A stretch of 33,874 bases of DNA from an uncultured Oscillospiraceae bacterium (GTDB lineage: Bacteria > Bacillota > Clostridia > Oscillospirales > Oscillospiraceae). The notes under the pieces are model-generated. The model was not told the DNA's origin and ran no database searches. It saw only the letters and a list, made by a program, of their open reading frames with translations. Shown here piece by piece: positions 23,602 through 31,689 of the stretch. A program made the position numbers and the translations under genes. Position 1 is the first letter of the stretch; each line of letters starts with the position of its first letter. The DNA is taken from assembly GCA_900763675.1 (NCBI GenBank), contig CAAFLE010000076.1, positions 1 to 33,874 on the forward strand, read 5' to 3'.

Positions 23602-24567
23602 ATGGAAGAAAACCGCGCTTTGACCGAGCTGCTGGACGAGAAAAAACGGCTCTCGCACCCCGGCGTCTCGGCGCAGAACCGATTCATTTACAACAAGGAA
23701 AACGCCGCGGGAAAGCTCTCGGAGTGGGAGCGCTGCTTTCTCGCCGATCCGCATTTCGCGCTGGAGATCAACTACGGGCATACGCCCCTTGCCGGCGTCG
23801 CCGAGGTGCGCTATACCGATCTCGAAACGGACGAGCGGTATGTCTCCGGCGGCACGCAGCTCTCGCCGGGCGACGCGTTTGATCTCGATTTCTCCTGTGG
23901 GGAGGAGCATACCGTCAAATACGAAAACGGCGAGCTCTATCTCCTGCTCACGCACTACGACGGCGTGTACCGCGTGCAGTTCCGCTCGGAGCGGTTTGAG
24001 GGCGATCTCTCCTGCGCCGATGGCGGGGACGGCATCTACACCGCTGAGGCGCTCTCCGGCAGACAGTTCTATTACCGGGGCTTCCGGTGCTTTCCGGAGC
24101 TTTCGGGCTATCTTAGAGTACACAACCGCGACCTGCCGCTCGACGCGAGGACGTTTCTCTTCGCCGAGAGCGTCCGCGCTCTTATGCCCCGCGGGGAGAG
24201 ATACCTCCGCCTTTTCGGCAGCGTGAGCGCCGGCGGGCATATTGTCGGCTTGAGCTTTGCCGACGGTGCGGACAGCGCGGACGAAAACGCGCTCTTCTGC
24301 GACGGGGCGCTTTGCCCGCTCGGGCGCGTATATGTCAAGCGCAGCGCCTCCGACCCGCTGCGGCCGTGGTACATTTCCGACGGCGGCAGACGGCTGCATC
24401 TGGAAATGAAGGTCGGGCGCGAATACCGCATCCGGCGGCGGGCGCTGCTGGCGGTATCGGACCTGCGGCAATATTTCGGAACGCTCTCCGGCACGGTCGA
24501 GCTGCCGGACGGGGAAATCGTTCCGATCGAGAATATGCATATTTCCTGCGAGGAAAAGCTGCGCTGA
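23602..24567 (+). CDS. DUF2804-like protein
   Basis: A 321-residue soluble protein. The N-terminal ELLDEKKRLSHPGVS and FIYNKENAAGKLSEWE, the central DENALFCDGALCPLG, and the C-terminal PWYISDGGRRLHLEM and YFGTLSGTVELPDG match the pattern I remember for DUF2804. That family is beta-rich and related to the lipocalin/AttH-type fold. It would bind a small hydrophobic or sugar ligand, if anything. ATG 23602 follows GGAGG at the very end of the DUF4037 gene. No signal peptide. The assignment rests on remembered motifs and should be treated as probable. Confidence 0.7.
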   Translation: MEENRALTELLDEKKRLSHPGVSAQNRFIYNKENAAGKLSEWERCFLADPHFALEINYGHTPLAGVAEVRYTDLETDERYVSGGTQLSPGDAFDLDFSCGEEHTVKYENGELYLLLTHYDGVYRVQFRSERFEGDLSCADGGDGIYTAEALSGRQFYYRGFRCFPELSGYLRVHNRDLPLDARTFLFAESVRALMPRGERYLRLFGSVSAGGHIVGLSFADGADSADENALFCDGALCPLGRVYVKRSASDPLRPWYISDGGRRLHLEMKVGREYRIRRRALLAVSDLRQYFGTLSGTVELPDGEIVPIENMHISCEEKLR

Positions 24568-24586
24568 GCGGCAGAAAGGACGAGAT

Positions 24587-26263
24587 ATGGAAAAGACTTT
24601 CTGGTATAAGGACGCGGTGATCTATCAGATCTGGCCGCGCAGCTTCAAGGACGCCGACGGCGACGGCGTGGGCGATCTGATGGGCGTGTACGAAAAGCTG
24701 GATTATCTCAAATCCCTGCACGTGGACGCCATCTGGTTTTCGCCGCTCTATCCCTCGCCGAACGCCGACTTCGGCTACGACGTGGCGGACTATATGGACA
24801 TCTCCGCCGAGTACGGCGGTATGGAGGCGTTCAAAAAGGTTCTCGACGGGGCGCATGAGCGCGGCATGAAGGTCATCATGGACCTTGTCGTAAACCACAC
24901 GAGCGACGAGCATCCGTGGTTTCAGGCGAGCCGCCGCGGCGAAGAGCCGTACAAGGACTATTACATCTGGCGCAAGCCGAAAAAAGACGGCACGCTCCCC
25001 AACAACTGGGACAGTATGTTCGAGGGGAAGGCATGGCAATACGACGAGGTGCGCAAGGCGTATTATCTCCATCTCTTTGCCATCAAGCAGCCCGATCTCA
25101 ACATGGATAACCCCCGTGTCCGCGCCGAGGTGAAGAAAATACTCCGCTTCTGGCTCGATATGGGCGTGGACGGCTTCCGCGAGGACGTCATCACGTTCAT
25201 CTCCAAGCCGAAGGGGCTGCCGGACGCGCCGTTTTATATGCCCGCTGCCCGCGGCATTTTCCAGTATAACAACGGTCCGCACCTGCACGAATATCTCAGC
25301 GAGTTCCGCACGGTGCTGGATCAGTACGACTGCGTTACTATCGGCGAAGCGCCGCTCATCACGACGAGCCGGGCGCTCGATTTCATCGGCGGCAAAGACC
25401 CGGAGCTGGATATGATGATCCCGTTCCAGTGCATGGAGGGCGACTGCTTCCTGCTTGACTATCTGCACCACCCGTTCTGCCTTGTAAAGCTCAAGCACAT
25501 ATGGCAGCACTGGCAGAAGGCGCTGCGCGGCAAGGGCTGGAACTTCCTGTACATCGAAAACCACGACCATCCCCGCGTCATCAGCCGGTACGGCAGCGAG
25601 AAATACAACACCGAAAGCGGCAAGGCGCTTGCGGCGTCGTATCTCTTCCAGGAGGGTACGCCCGTCGTCTATCAGGGGCAGGAGATCGGCATGACGAACA
25701 TCTACCCCAAAACGATCGACGGCTATGAGGACGTGCAGACCATCAACCAGTACCACCACTTTTTCACGCACAAATCGGAAAAGAAGCGGATGCAGCGCAT
25801 CTACTGGGGCTCGCGGGACAGCGCCCGCACGCCGGTGCAGTGGGACGGCTCGGCAAATGCCGGCTTCACCACCGGCACGCCGTGGTTTGCCGTCAACGAA
25901 AATTACCCGCAGATCAACGTCGCCGCGCAGGAGAACGACCCGGACTCCCTGCTGAACTTCTACCGCGAGGCGCTTCGCTGGCGGCACGAGCTGCCGGTCG
26001 TGCGCTACGGCACATTCCGCCAGTACCATCCGCTGAGCAATAAGCTCTTTGTGTACGAGCGGCGCTCTAAGCGCGAACGGCTGCTCGTAATCTGCTCGTA
26101 TTCCGTCAACCCCGTGAAATTCAAAGCCCCGCGGGGCTACGATCTCCGGAAGGGACAGCTCATTTTGAAGAGCCACACGGACTATATCGAGAACAACGGC
26201 TTCGTCACGCAGCCGTATGAGACCCGCGTCTATCTCTTCCGCGACGAAAAGCCGGAGGAATGA
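24587..26263 (+). CDS. GH13 alpha-glucosidase, oligo-1,6-glucosidase type
   Basis: A 558-residue intracellular glycoside hydrolase that releases glucose from alpha-linked oligosaccharides. The GH13 motifs are complete: DLVVNHTSDEH (99-109), GVDGFREDVI with nucleophile Asp200, TIGEAP with acid/base Glu254, and IENHDHPR with the transition-state Asp327. QPDLNMDNP is typical of the oligo-1,6-glucosidase/trehalose-6-phosphate hydrolase group. Val201, directly after the nucleophile, is the residue associated with alpha-1,6 preference (Ala, Gly or Thr mark alpha-1,4 enzymes). The usual HDQPR is HDHPR here. It starts after AAGGACGAG and is fourth in its operon. No transporter for its substrate is encoded nearby. 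Confidence 0.95.
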   Translation: MEKTFWYKDAVIYQIWPRSFKDADGDGVGDLMGVYEKLDYLKSLHVDAIWFSPLYPSPNADFGYDVADYMDISAEYGGMEAFKKVLDGAHERGMKVIMDLVVNHTSDEHPWFQASRRGEEPYKDYYIWRKPKKDGTLPNNWDSMFEGKAWQYDEVRKAYYLHLFAIKQPDLNMDNPRVRAEVKKILRFWLDMGVDGFREDVITFISKPKGLPDAPFYMPAARGIFQYNNGPHLHEYLSEFRTVLDQYDCVTIGEAPLITTSRALDFIGGKDPELDMMIPFQCMEGDCFLLDYLHHPFCLVKLKHIWQHWQKALRGKGWNFLYIENHDHPRVISRYGSEKYNTESGKALAASYLFQEGTPVVYQGQEIGMTNIYPKTIDGYEDVQTINQYHHFFTHKSEKKRMQRIYWGSRDSARTPVQWDGSANAGFTTGTPWFAVNENYPQINVAAQENDPDSLLNFYREALRWRHELPVVRYGTFRQYHPLSNKLFVYERRSKRERLLVICSYSVNPVKFKAPRGYDLRKGQLILKSHTDYIENNGFVTQPYETRVYLFRDEKPEE

Positions 26264-26267
26264 CGGA

Positions 26268-27824
26268 ATGCATCGGCTGGAAAGAAAATCCGGCGCCGTC
26301 ACTGCGGCGGACCGCTGGCTGTGCCTTGCGCTCGCGCTCACCGTCGCACTCTCCGCCGCCGCCTGTCTGGGCAGCGCGACGCTCGATTGGGGCGACGATT
26401 CCGCGGCGTATCTTCTTGAAGGCTTTGCCATTGCCGACGGACGGCTGGACGAGCAGGCGCGGCTGAACTATATCATGCACCCGTCCGACCTGCCGGACGA
26501 GAGCGACGGGGAGCTTGTCTATGTCTGGGCGTTTCCGCTGCTGCTCGCGGCAGAGTATAAGCTCGTCGGGTACGACCGGACGGACTTTTCCTCCGTGATT
26601 TATTACAAAATCCCGTCTTCCGTTTTGTTGGGTATGACGGCAGCCGTACTGTTTCTCTTTTTCCGCCGCCGCTTTGGGCGGAAAACATCGCTTGCCGCGG
26701 CGCTGCTTTTCGGTCTTTCGCACGAATTTCTCTATTTTGTCGACTGGTTTATCTGCACGGATATTCTGTTTCTGTTTTTCGCCGTTACGGCGTTCCTGCT
26801 CATGGACCTGTATTTGGCGGAAAAAGAAACGAAGCGCCGCACGGCATACGGCGCGGCGCTCGGCGCGGTTTTCTGTCTGGCGTATATAACGCGCCTGAAC
26901 GGCGTTACGCTGCCGCTTGCCTTCCTTGCCGGGCAGCTCGCGCAGCTCCTCCGCGAAAAGTGTCTCGGCGAAGGGAAAAACGGAAAGGTCCTTGTTTCAT
27001 GGCTTTCACCGTATGCGGTCTTTTTTGCGCTCCGCCTTCTCTTACGGGCATTTCTGCCGGACGCCACGTCCAACGTGAGCGATTTCGCGTTTTCGGATGT
27101 CTCGGAGCTTTTCCGGCGGCTGGAGATGCTGCGGCATTATCTGAGTATGCTCTGCGCGTGGCTCGGCTCGCTGCTTATCCGATTCGAGCCGACCGCCGGA
27201 TGGCGGCGCGGATTTCTCTCCGGCGTGGGCTGCGTTCCGGCGCTGTTTGCGGTGTGGGGCGTGCTGCGCTGCGGCTGGAGAGAGTATCTGCCGTTTACGC
27301 TGCTGCTCGGCGGCACGGTCCTCGGCGCGGCGTTTCTTCCGTATCAGCAGGGGCTGCGGTATATGTATGTCATTCTGCCGCTTCTGCTGCTGTTCTGCCT
27401 GTGCGGGATACAGGACGCCGCGCAGCGCCTCCGGACGAAACGAGGGGACGGCGGCAAACCCCGCAAGCCGGTCCGCCTCGCGGTCACGGCGCTCGTGTGC
27501 CTTTACGCTTTCCTCCCCGCCGCGCTCTATGCCGCGCAGCCGAGAGAGGACATCGGACCGTTTTCCACGGACGCGAAAGCCGTCTGGAACTATATCCGGG
27601 AGGAAACGCCGGAGGAGAGCGTCGTATTCTTCCTCAAGCCGCGGATGCTCTGCCTCAATACCGGGCGCACGGGTCTGCCCGGCACCAACGGTCACACGCC
27701 GGAGGAAGCCGATTACTATCTTGCCTGCGGCGAGTTTCCGGAAACGGCGCTCCCGGCGGAATACGCCGGGGAGTTTCATGAGATATACTCCCGCGGCGAT
27801 TATGTGCTTTACGAGAAAAACTGA
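26268..27824 (+). CDS. Polytopic membrane protein, GT-C/PMT-like glycosyltransferase
   Basis: A 518-residue protein with about 10-12 hydrophobic helices and a C-terminal soluble tail of about 100 residues. A first extracellular loop contains LDWGDDSAAYLLEGFAIADG, with the acidic DD pair typical of GT-C (dolichol-phosphate-mannose/Arn T-like) enzymes that use lipid-linked sugars. The order of helices and the late YQQGLRYMYVILPLLLLF segment also fit the GT39/PMT-like group. Starts after GGAGG, 4 nt past the GH13 stop, and is last in the operon before a terminator. The sugar and acceptor are unknown. Confidence 0.78.
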   Translation: MHRLERKSGAVTAADRWLCLALALTVALSAAACLGSATLDWGDDSAAYLLEGFAIADGRLDEQARLNYIMHPSDLPDESDGELVYVWAFPLLLAAEYKLVGYDRTDFSSVIYYKIPSSVLLGMTAAVLFLFFRRRFGRKTSLAAALLFGLSHEFLYFVDWFICTDILFLFFAVTAFLLMDLYLAEKETKRRTAYGAALGAVFCLAYITRLNGVTLPLAFLAGQLAQLLREKCLGEGKNGKVLVSWLSPYAVFFALRLLLRAFLPDATSNVSDFAFSDVSELFRRLEMLRHYLSMLCAWLGSLLIRFEPTAGWRRGFLSGVGCVPALFAVWGVLRCGWREYLPFTLLLGGTVLGAAFLPYQQGLRYMYVILPLLLLFCLCGIQDAAQRLRTKRGDGGKPRKPVRLAVTALVCLYAFLPAALYAAQPREDIGPFSTDAKAVWNYIREETPEESVVFFLKPRMLCLNTGRTGLPGTNGHTPEEADYYLACGEFPETALPAEYAGEFHEIYSRGDYVLYEKN

Positions 27825-27828
27825 AGCC

Positions 27829-27857
27829 GCCCCCGCCGATGCAATATCGGCGGGGGC
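27829..27857. terminator. Bidirectional terminator
   Basis: A 12-bp perfect stem (GCCCCCGCCGAT at 27829-27840 with 27846-27857, loop GCAAT) between the convergent GT-C-like and GH2 genes. On the minus strand it is followed by TTTTT about 10 nt on; on the plus strand by GCTTGC. Confidence 0.8.
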
Positions 27858-27867
27858 AGCTTGCGTC

Positions 27868-29601
27868 TTATTCAAATTTCAGCCGGTCATTGATCTTCCG
27901 CAGCGCTTCCTCGGGGATTTTCAGCACCTCGCGGTCGTAGGTCATCAGTCCGTTCAGCTCCTCCTCCACGTCGGTGAGCTGCGTATATACCGCTGCGGTC
28001 AGCCCCTCTTTGCGGATGTGCGGGAGGACCTGCCCGAGCATGAGCTTTGCATAGTCGCGCTCGAACGCGGCGGCGTCCCGGCAGACGCGGTAGCCGAATA
28101 CCTTGTCCGTCCAGCGGTGACCGTCCACAGAGAGAATGTACCCGCCGTACTCCGTGAGAGCGAGAGCGCGTCCGTCGTTTTTGAGCTTTACGGGGCGGAA
28201 ATAGATGTGGCGGCTCTTCATTTCCTCATAGCCCTGATCGTGCCAGCCGCTTGCGTGGTCGATAAAGCGCGTGGCGTCGAGCTTTTTCAGCTCCCGCGCC
28301 ATGCGGAGCGCGTCAAACTGCCCCCAGCCCTCGTTGAACACCGTCCAGAGCGCGATGCACGGGCAGTTATAAAGATGCTTTACGGTGTCCGCCATCTCCC
28401 GCCGGAACCGGGCGCGGGAGAGCATACTCTCCCGCCCGAACGGCTTGGCGTTTCTGTCCGGCAGATCGACCTTGCCGAGTGTCGGCAGCGCGGAAACGTG
28501 CAGAAAACTGTACGGCTGCCCGCCGGATACCATATCCTGCCAGACGATCATGCCGAGCCGGTCGCAGTGATAGTACCAGCGCAGCGGCTCGATCTTGATG
28601 TGCTTGCGCAGCATATTGAAGCCGCAGCGCCTGGCGGTCTCGATGTCGTGGATCATCGCCTCGTCGGACGGCGGCGTGAGCAGCCCGTCCGGGTAATATC
28701 CCTGATCGAGCAGACCGTTGTGGAAGAGCGGGGCGTTGTTCAGACCGAACACGCGGCGTCCCTCATGCTCGACATAGGAGAATTTCCGCATGGCGAAATA
28801 GCTCTCCACGCGGTCGTCCCCGCACGTGATCTCCAGCGTGTAGAGATACGGATCGTCCGGCGACCATGCACGGAAGCCGGGCAGCGGCACGACGCACACG
28901 CCGTTTTTCACCCAGCTCCCGGCGACGAAAGCGCCGTCCGCGCCGCGCACGTCGCACGTGATATTGGGGCAGCCGCCCGCCGCGTCCAGCTCAATGCGCA
29001 CGCGGCTCTCGTCAAACTCCGGCGTGATGCGCACCGACCGAACGTAGCATTCCGGCACGCTTTCGAGCCACACCGTCTGCCAGATGCCGCTCTGCGCCGT
29101 GTACCACATCCCGCCGCGCTTGTAGCGCTGCTTGCCGTAGGCAAACGTCGGGTCGTCGGCGTTGTCGCGCACCGTGACGCGCAGCTCGTTTTCGCCGCTG
29201 CGCAGGAGTGCGGTGATGTCCGCGGAAAAGGGGATGTACCCTCCGGCGTGCTTGACGGCGGAAACGCCGTTTACAAATACCTCCGCCACCTGATCGACCG
29301 CGCCGAAATGCAGCAGCACCCGGTCCTTCCGGAAGCCGGCCGGCAGCGAAAACGTCCGCCGGTAATGGAGATATTCGTCCTTGCCGGGACCGCGCACCGC
29401 GCCGGAGAGCGGCGCTTCCGGGGAGAACGGCACGAGAATTTCTCCGTCCCAGCGGTCCGGCACGTCCGGCGACGCCGTGACGGCGTAATCCCAGACGCCG
29501 TTGAGATTATAAAAGCTCTCGCGCCGCAGCTGCGGGCGGGGATATTCCGGCAGGGGACAGGCGCGGTCGAGCGCCGTGCCCCATTTTGTCAGCATCGTCA
29601 T
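27868..29601 (-). CDS. Glycoside hydrolase family 2 protein
   Basis: A 577-residue enzyme with a jelly-roll sugar-binding domain (about 25-185, SLNGVWDY-like NLNGVWDYA and SGIWQTVWLE), an immunoglobulin-like domain, and a TIM-barrel with acid/base Glu424 (VFNEGWGQFD) and nucleophile Glu484 (ALTEYGGYIL). It has no signal peptide, so it acts inside the cell. Both catalytic Glu are present. It lies at the end of a galactokinase/MFS operon, so a beta-galactosidase or related activity is likely, although beta-glucuronidase-type GH2 members look similar. It is shorter than LacZ. It overlaps the MFS gene by an ATGA. Confidence 0.93.
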   Translation of the reverse strand: MTMLTKWGTALDRACPLPEYPRPQLRRESFYNLNGVWDYAVTASPDVPDRWDGEILVPFSPEAPLSGAVRGPGKDEYLHYRRTFSLPAGFRKDRVLLHFGAVDQVAEVFVNGVSAVKHAGGYIPFSADITALLRSGENELRVTVRDNADDPTFAYGKQRYKRGGMWYTAQSGIWQTVWLESVPECYVRSVRITPEFDESRVRIELDAAGGCPNITCDVRGADGAFVAGSWVKNGVCVVPLPGFRAWSPDDPYLYTLEITCGDDRVESYFAMRKFSYVEHEGRRVFGLNNAPLFHNGLLDQGYYPDGLLTPPSDEAMIHDIETARRCGFNMLRKHIKIEPLRWYYHCDRLGMIVWQDMVSGGQPYSFLHVSALPTLGKVDLPDRNAKPFGRESMLSRARFRREMADTVKHLYNCPCIALWTVFNEGWGQFDALRMARELKKLDATRFIDHASGWHDQGYEEMKSRHIYFRPVKLKNDGRALALTEYGGYILSVDGHRWTDKVFGYRVCRDAAAFERDYAKLMLGQVLPHIRKEGLTAAVYTQLTDVEEELNGLMTYDREVLKIPEEALRKINDRLKFE

Positions 29602-30944
29602 TCGTTGATCTCCCGGAGTTTCTGCTCGCGCAGGCGTTTGGCGTCGCGCCGGACGGCGGAGGCGGGCAGGAAGATGAATACCGCGGCGATCGCCGCGCCA
29701 AGGAACAGCTCATAGGGATAGAGATAGCTCCCGGCGTAGCTCGGGTATTTGGTAAGGATCTCGGCGGTCGGTTCGAGCGCAACGGCGCGGATGATGAGCG
29801 GATCGAGAATGCTTGCCAGCACCATCGGCAGAACGATGTAGATGACCATTTTGACGCTCTGCACCGCACCGGCGCGTCCCTCCGGCGTGTAGTCGCGGGC
29901 GGACGCCGTAAAAAGCCCTGCCATCATGAGATTGCCCGCCATGATGAGCGTTCCGCCGACGCAGAGAAGCGGCATTGCGTGACCGCAGAATTTGATGAGA
30001 TACGCGATAACGCCGCCCAGCACCTGCATGAGCGCCACGGGATAGTAAAACTTTTCCTTGCCGAACCGGTCCATGACCTTTCCGGCGGCGACGCTCAGCA
30101 CCGCCGAGGCAAGAACGACGATGGCGATGGGGACGATGTAGTTTTCAATGCCGAGCGTGACCTCCACGAGCGAGATCATGTACGGCTGCCACATCTGCAT
30201 GGCAAGCCCCGAAAACATCATGCCGAAGAAGCAGATATAAACCATTTTATTCTCGCGGATGTTCTCGGCGCGGAAGGCGTAGACGACCTCGCGCAGATAG
30301 CTTCCGCCCTTTGTGGGGCGGAGATTCGGGCTGTCCCGGAAGAGCCAGAGACCCAGCAGCCCGGCGGCGGAGGTGACCGCGCCGAGAAGGAGATAGAAGC
30401 CCGTCCAGTTGCCGTTTACGGTCATGGAGTCAAACCCCGCGAAAATGACGACGAGCGCGAGAATGGGCATGATGCTCAATACGATGTCCACCGTGCCGCG
30501 GTTCGTGACGTCCGTCACGTCCGTGACCCACGCGGAAAACGCCGCGTCGTTCGCCGCCGAGCCGATGGCGGACATGATGCAGTCCATCACGACGAACACC
30601 GTCACGGCAAGCCCCACCGGCAGCGCGACCTGTCCGTTGCCGAAAAGGGCGAACGCGGCGGTCGTTGCGCCCCAGAGAATGTAGCCCCAGCAGACGAACG
30701 AGCGGCGGCGCCCCACGCGGTCGGACCACGCGGCGCTGAAAAACGTTGCGAGCGCCGCGGCGATCGCGCTGGCGGACACCGTCGCGCTGGTCGCCCAGCC
30801 GGCGGCGGTGATGTTTTTCTGGATATACGTGGAGAAGTAGACGTTCTCCACCATCCATGCGATCTGCCCGACAAAGCCGAATATCAGCAGGCACGCCCAT
30901 ACGCGCCCGCCCAGCTTTGTGCTTTTCCGTTCGGTTTTATCCAT
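29598..30944 (-). CDS. MFS-type sugar transporter (GPH-like)
   Basis: A 448-residue transporter with about 12 hydrophobic helices. It has WSDRVGRRRSFVCWGYILWG (a cytoplasmic loop 2-3 signature of the major facilitator superfamily and the related GPH group), PVGLAVTVFVVMDCIMSA and GKVMDRFGKEKFYY (second half). Both halves end in basic cytoplasmic loops, as is usual. It is encoded between lgt and the GH2 enzyme, with an 8-nt overlap with lgt and an ATGA overlap with the GH2 gene. The substrate is probably a beta-galactoside or glycoside brought in with H+ or Na+; this is inferred from the neighbours. Confidence 0.9.
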   Translation of the reverse strand: MDKTERKSTKLGGRVWACLLIFGFVGQIAWMVENVYFSTYIQKNITAAGWATSATVSASAIAAALATFFSAAWSDRVGRRRSFVCWGYILWGATTAAFALFGNGQVALPVGLAVTVFVVMDCIMSAIGSAANDAAFSAWVTDVTDVTNRGTVDIVLSIMPILALVVIFAGFDSMTVNGNWTGFYLLLGAVTSAAGLLGLWLFRDSPNLRPTKGGSYLREVVYAFRAENIRENKMVYICFFGMMFSGLAMQMWQPYMISLVEVTLGIENYIVPIAIVVLASAVLSVAAGKVMDRFGKEKFYYPVALMQVLGGVIAYLIKFCGHAMPLLCVGGTLIMAGNLMMAGLFTASARDYTPEGRAGAVQSVKMVIYIVLPMVLASILDPLIIRAVALEPTAEILTKYPSYAGSYLYPYELFLGAAIAAVFIFLPASAVRRDAKRLREQKLREINE

Positions 30945-31689
30945 GCGTTTTTCCTCTCTTTCGTGAAATCAGAAGGACGATGGCAGCGGCGGCGGTGAAA
31001 AGCGCGATGAACTGCGATGTGGAGAGCGCACCGACCGCGCCGCGGGGGTCGGAGCGCAGAAATTCGATGAGAAACCGACCGATGCTGTAGAGCAGCAGAT
31101 ACAGCCCCGTGAGAAGCCCGGCGCGGGGCTTTTTCCGGTCGAGCAGCAGCAAGAGCGCGGCGAGCAGAAAATCCCCCGCCGCGGAAAAAAGCTGCACCGG
31201 AACAAGCGGCACGCCAGCCGGGGCGAGACTGCCCGCGGGGAACACGACGCCGAGAGCGCCCTGCGCCGGCACGCCGAAGCAGCACCCGGCGAAAAAGCAT
31301 CCGATCCGCCCGAAGCCCTGCGCCACGGCGACGCCGGGGATAAAACCGTCCGCCCACGCGGAAAACGGCAGCGAGCGCTTCCGGCAGAAGAGATATGCCG
31401 CGAGCAGCCCGCACACGATCCCGCCGTAGACGACGAAGCCCTCCGCGCCGAGCGTGCCGAGCGGGTCGGAGAGAAACTCGTCCATGTGTGCGAAAAGATA
31501 AAAGAGCTTCGCCCCGGCAAAGCCGGTCACAAGCACGAGCAGAACAAGACGGTTGACGTCCTGCGTATCCATGCCGCGCCGCTCCGCCCGGCACCAGATC
31601 AACAGAAGCGCCGCGGCGATGCCGATGCCGATGCACAGCCCGTAGGTGTGGACCGTGAGCGGACCGACGGAGAAAAGATCGTTATACAT
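30937..31689 (-). CDS. lgt: Prolipoprotein diacylglyceryl transferase
   Basis: A 250-residue membrane enzyme that moves diacylglyceryl from phosphatidylglycerol onto the lipobox Cys of lipoprotein precursors, the first step of lipoprotein maturation. It has seven or so helices, a VHTYGLCIGIG-type start, FVVYGGIVCGLLAAY, and GRIGCFFAGCCFG, the Clostridia version of the Lgt GRIGNFxNxE signature. The C-terminal GRFLIEFLRSDPRG holds the conserved Glu/Arg. It overlaps galK by 8 nt (ATGTATAA) and the MFS gene by 8 nt (ATGGATAA), so it is coupled on both sides. An odd site for a housekeeping gene. ATG 31689 follows GGAGGACGAGA. Confidence 0.93.
   Translation of the reverse strand: MYNDLFSVGPLTVHTYGLCIGIGIAAALLLIWCRAERRGMDTQDVNRLVLLVLVTGFAGAKLFYLFAHMDEFLSDPLGTLGAEGFVVYGGIVCGLLAAYLFCRKRSLPFSAWADGFIPGVAVAQGFGRIGCFFAGCCFGVPAQGALGVVFPAGSLAPAGVPLVPVQLFSAAGDFLLAALLLLLDRKKPRAGLLTGLYLLLYSIGRFLIEFLRSDPRGAVGALSTSQFIALFTAAAAIVLLISRKRGKTHG

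Noticed and set aside
24335..26431. A 698-codon open frame antisense to the GH13 gene
   Set aside because: Shadow of the GH13 gene, whose catalytic motifs are complete on the plus strand.
27247..29715. An 822-codon open frame antisense to the GH2 gene and across the terminator
   Set aside because: It mirrors the GH2 gene and runs through a terminator; no domain features, so a shadow.
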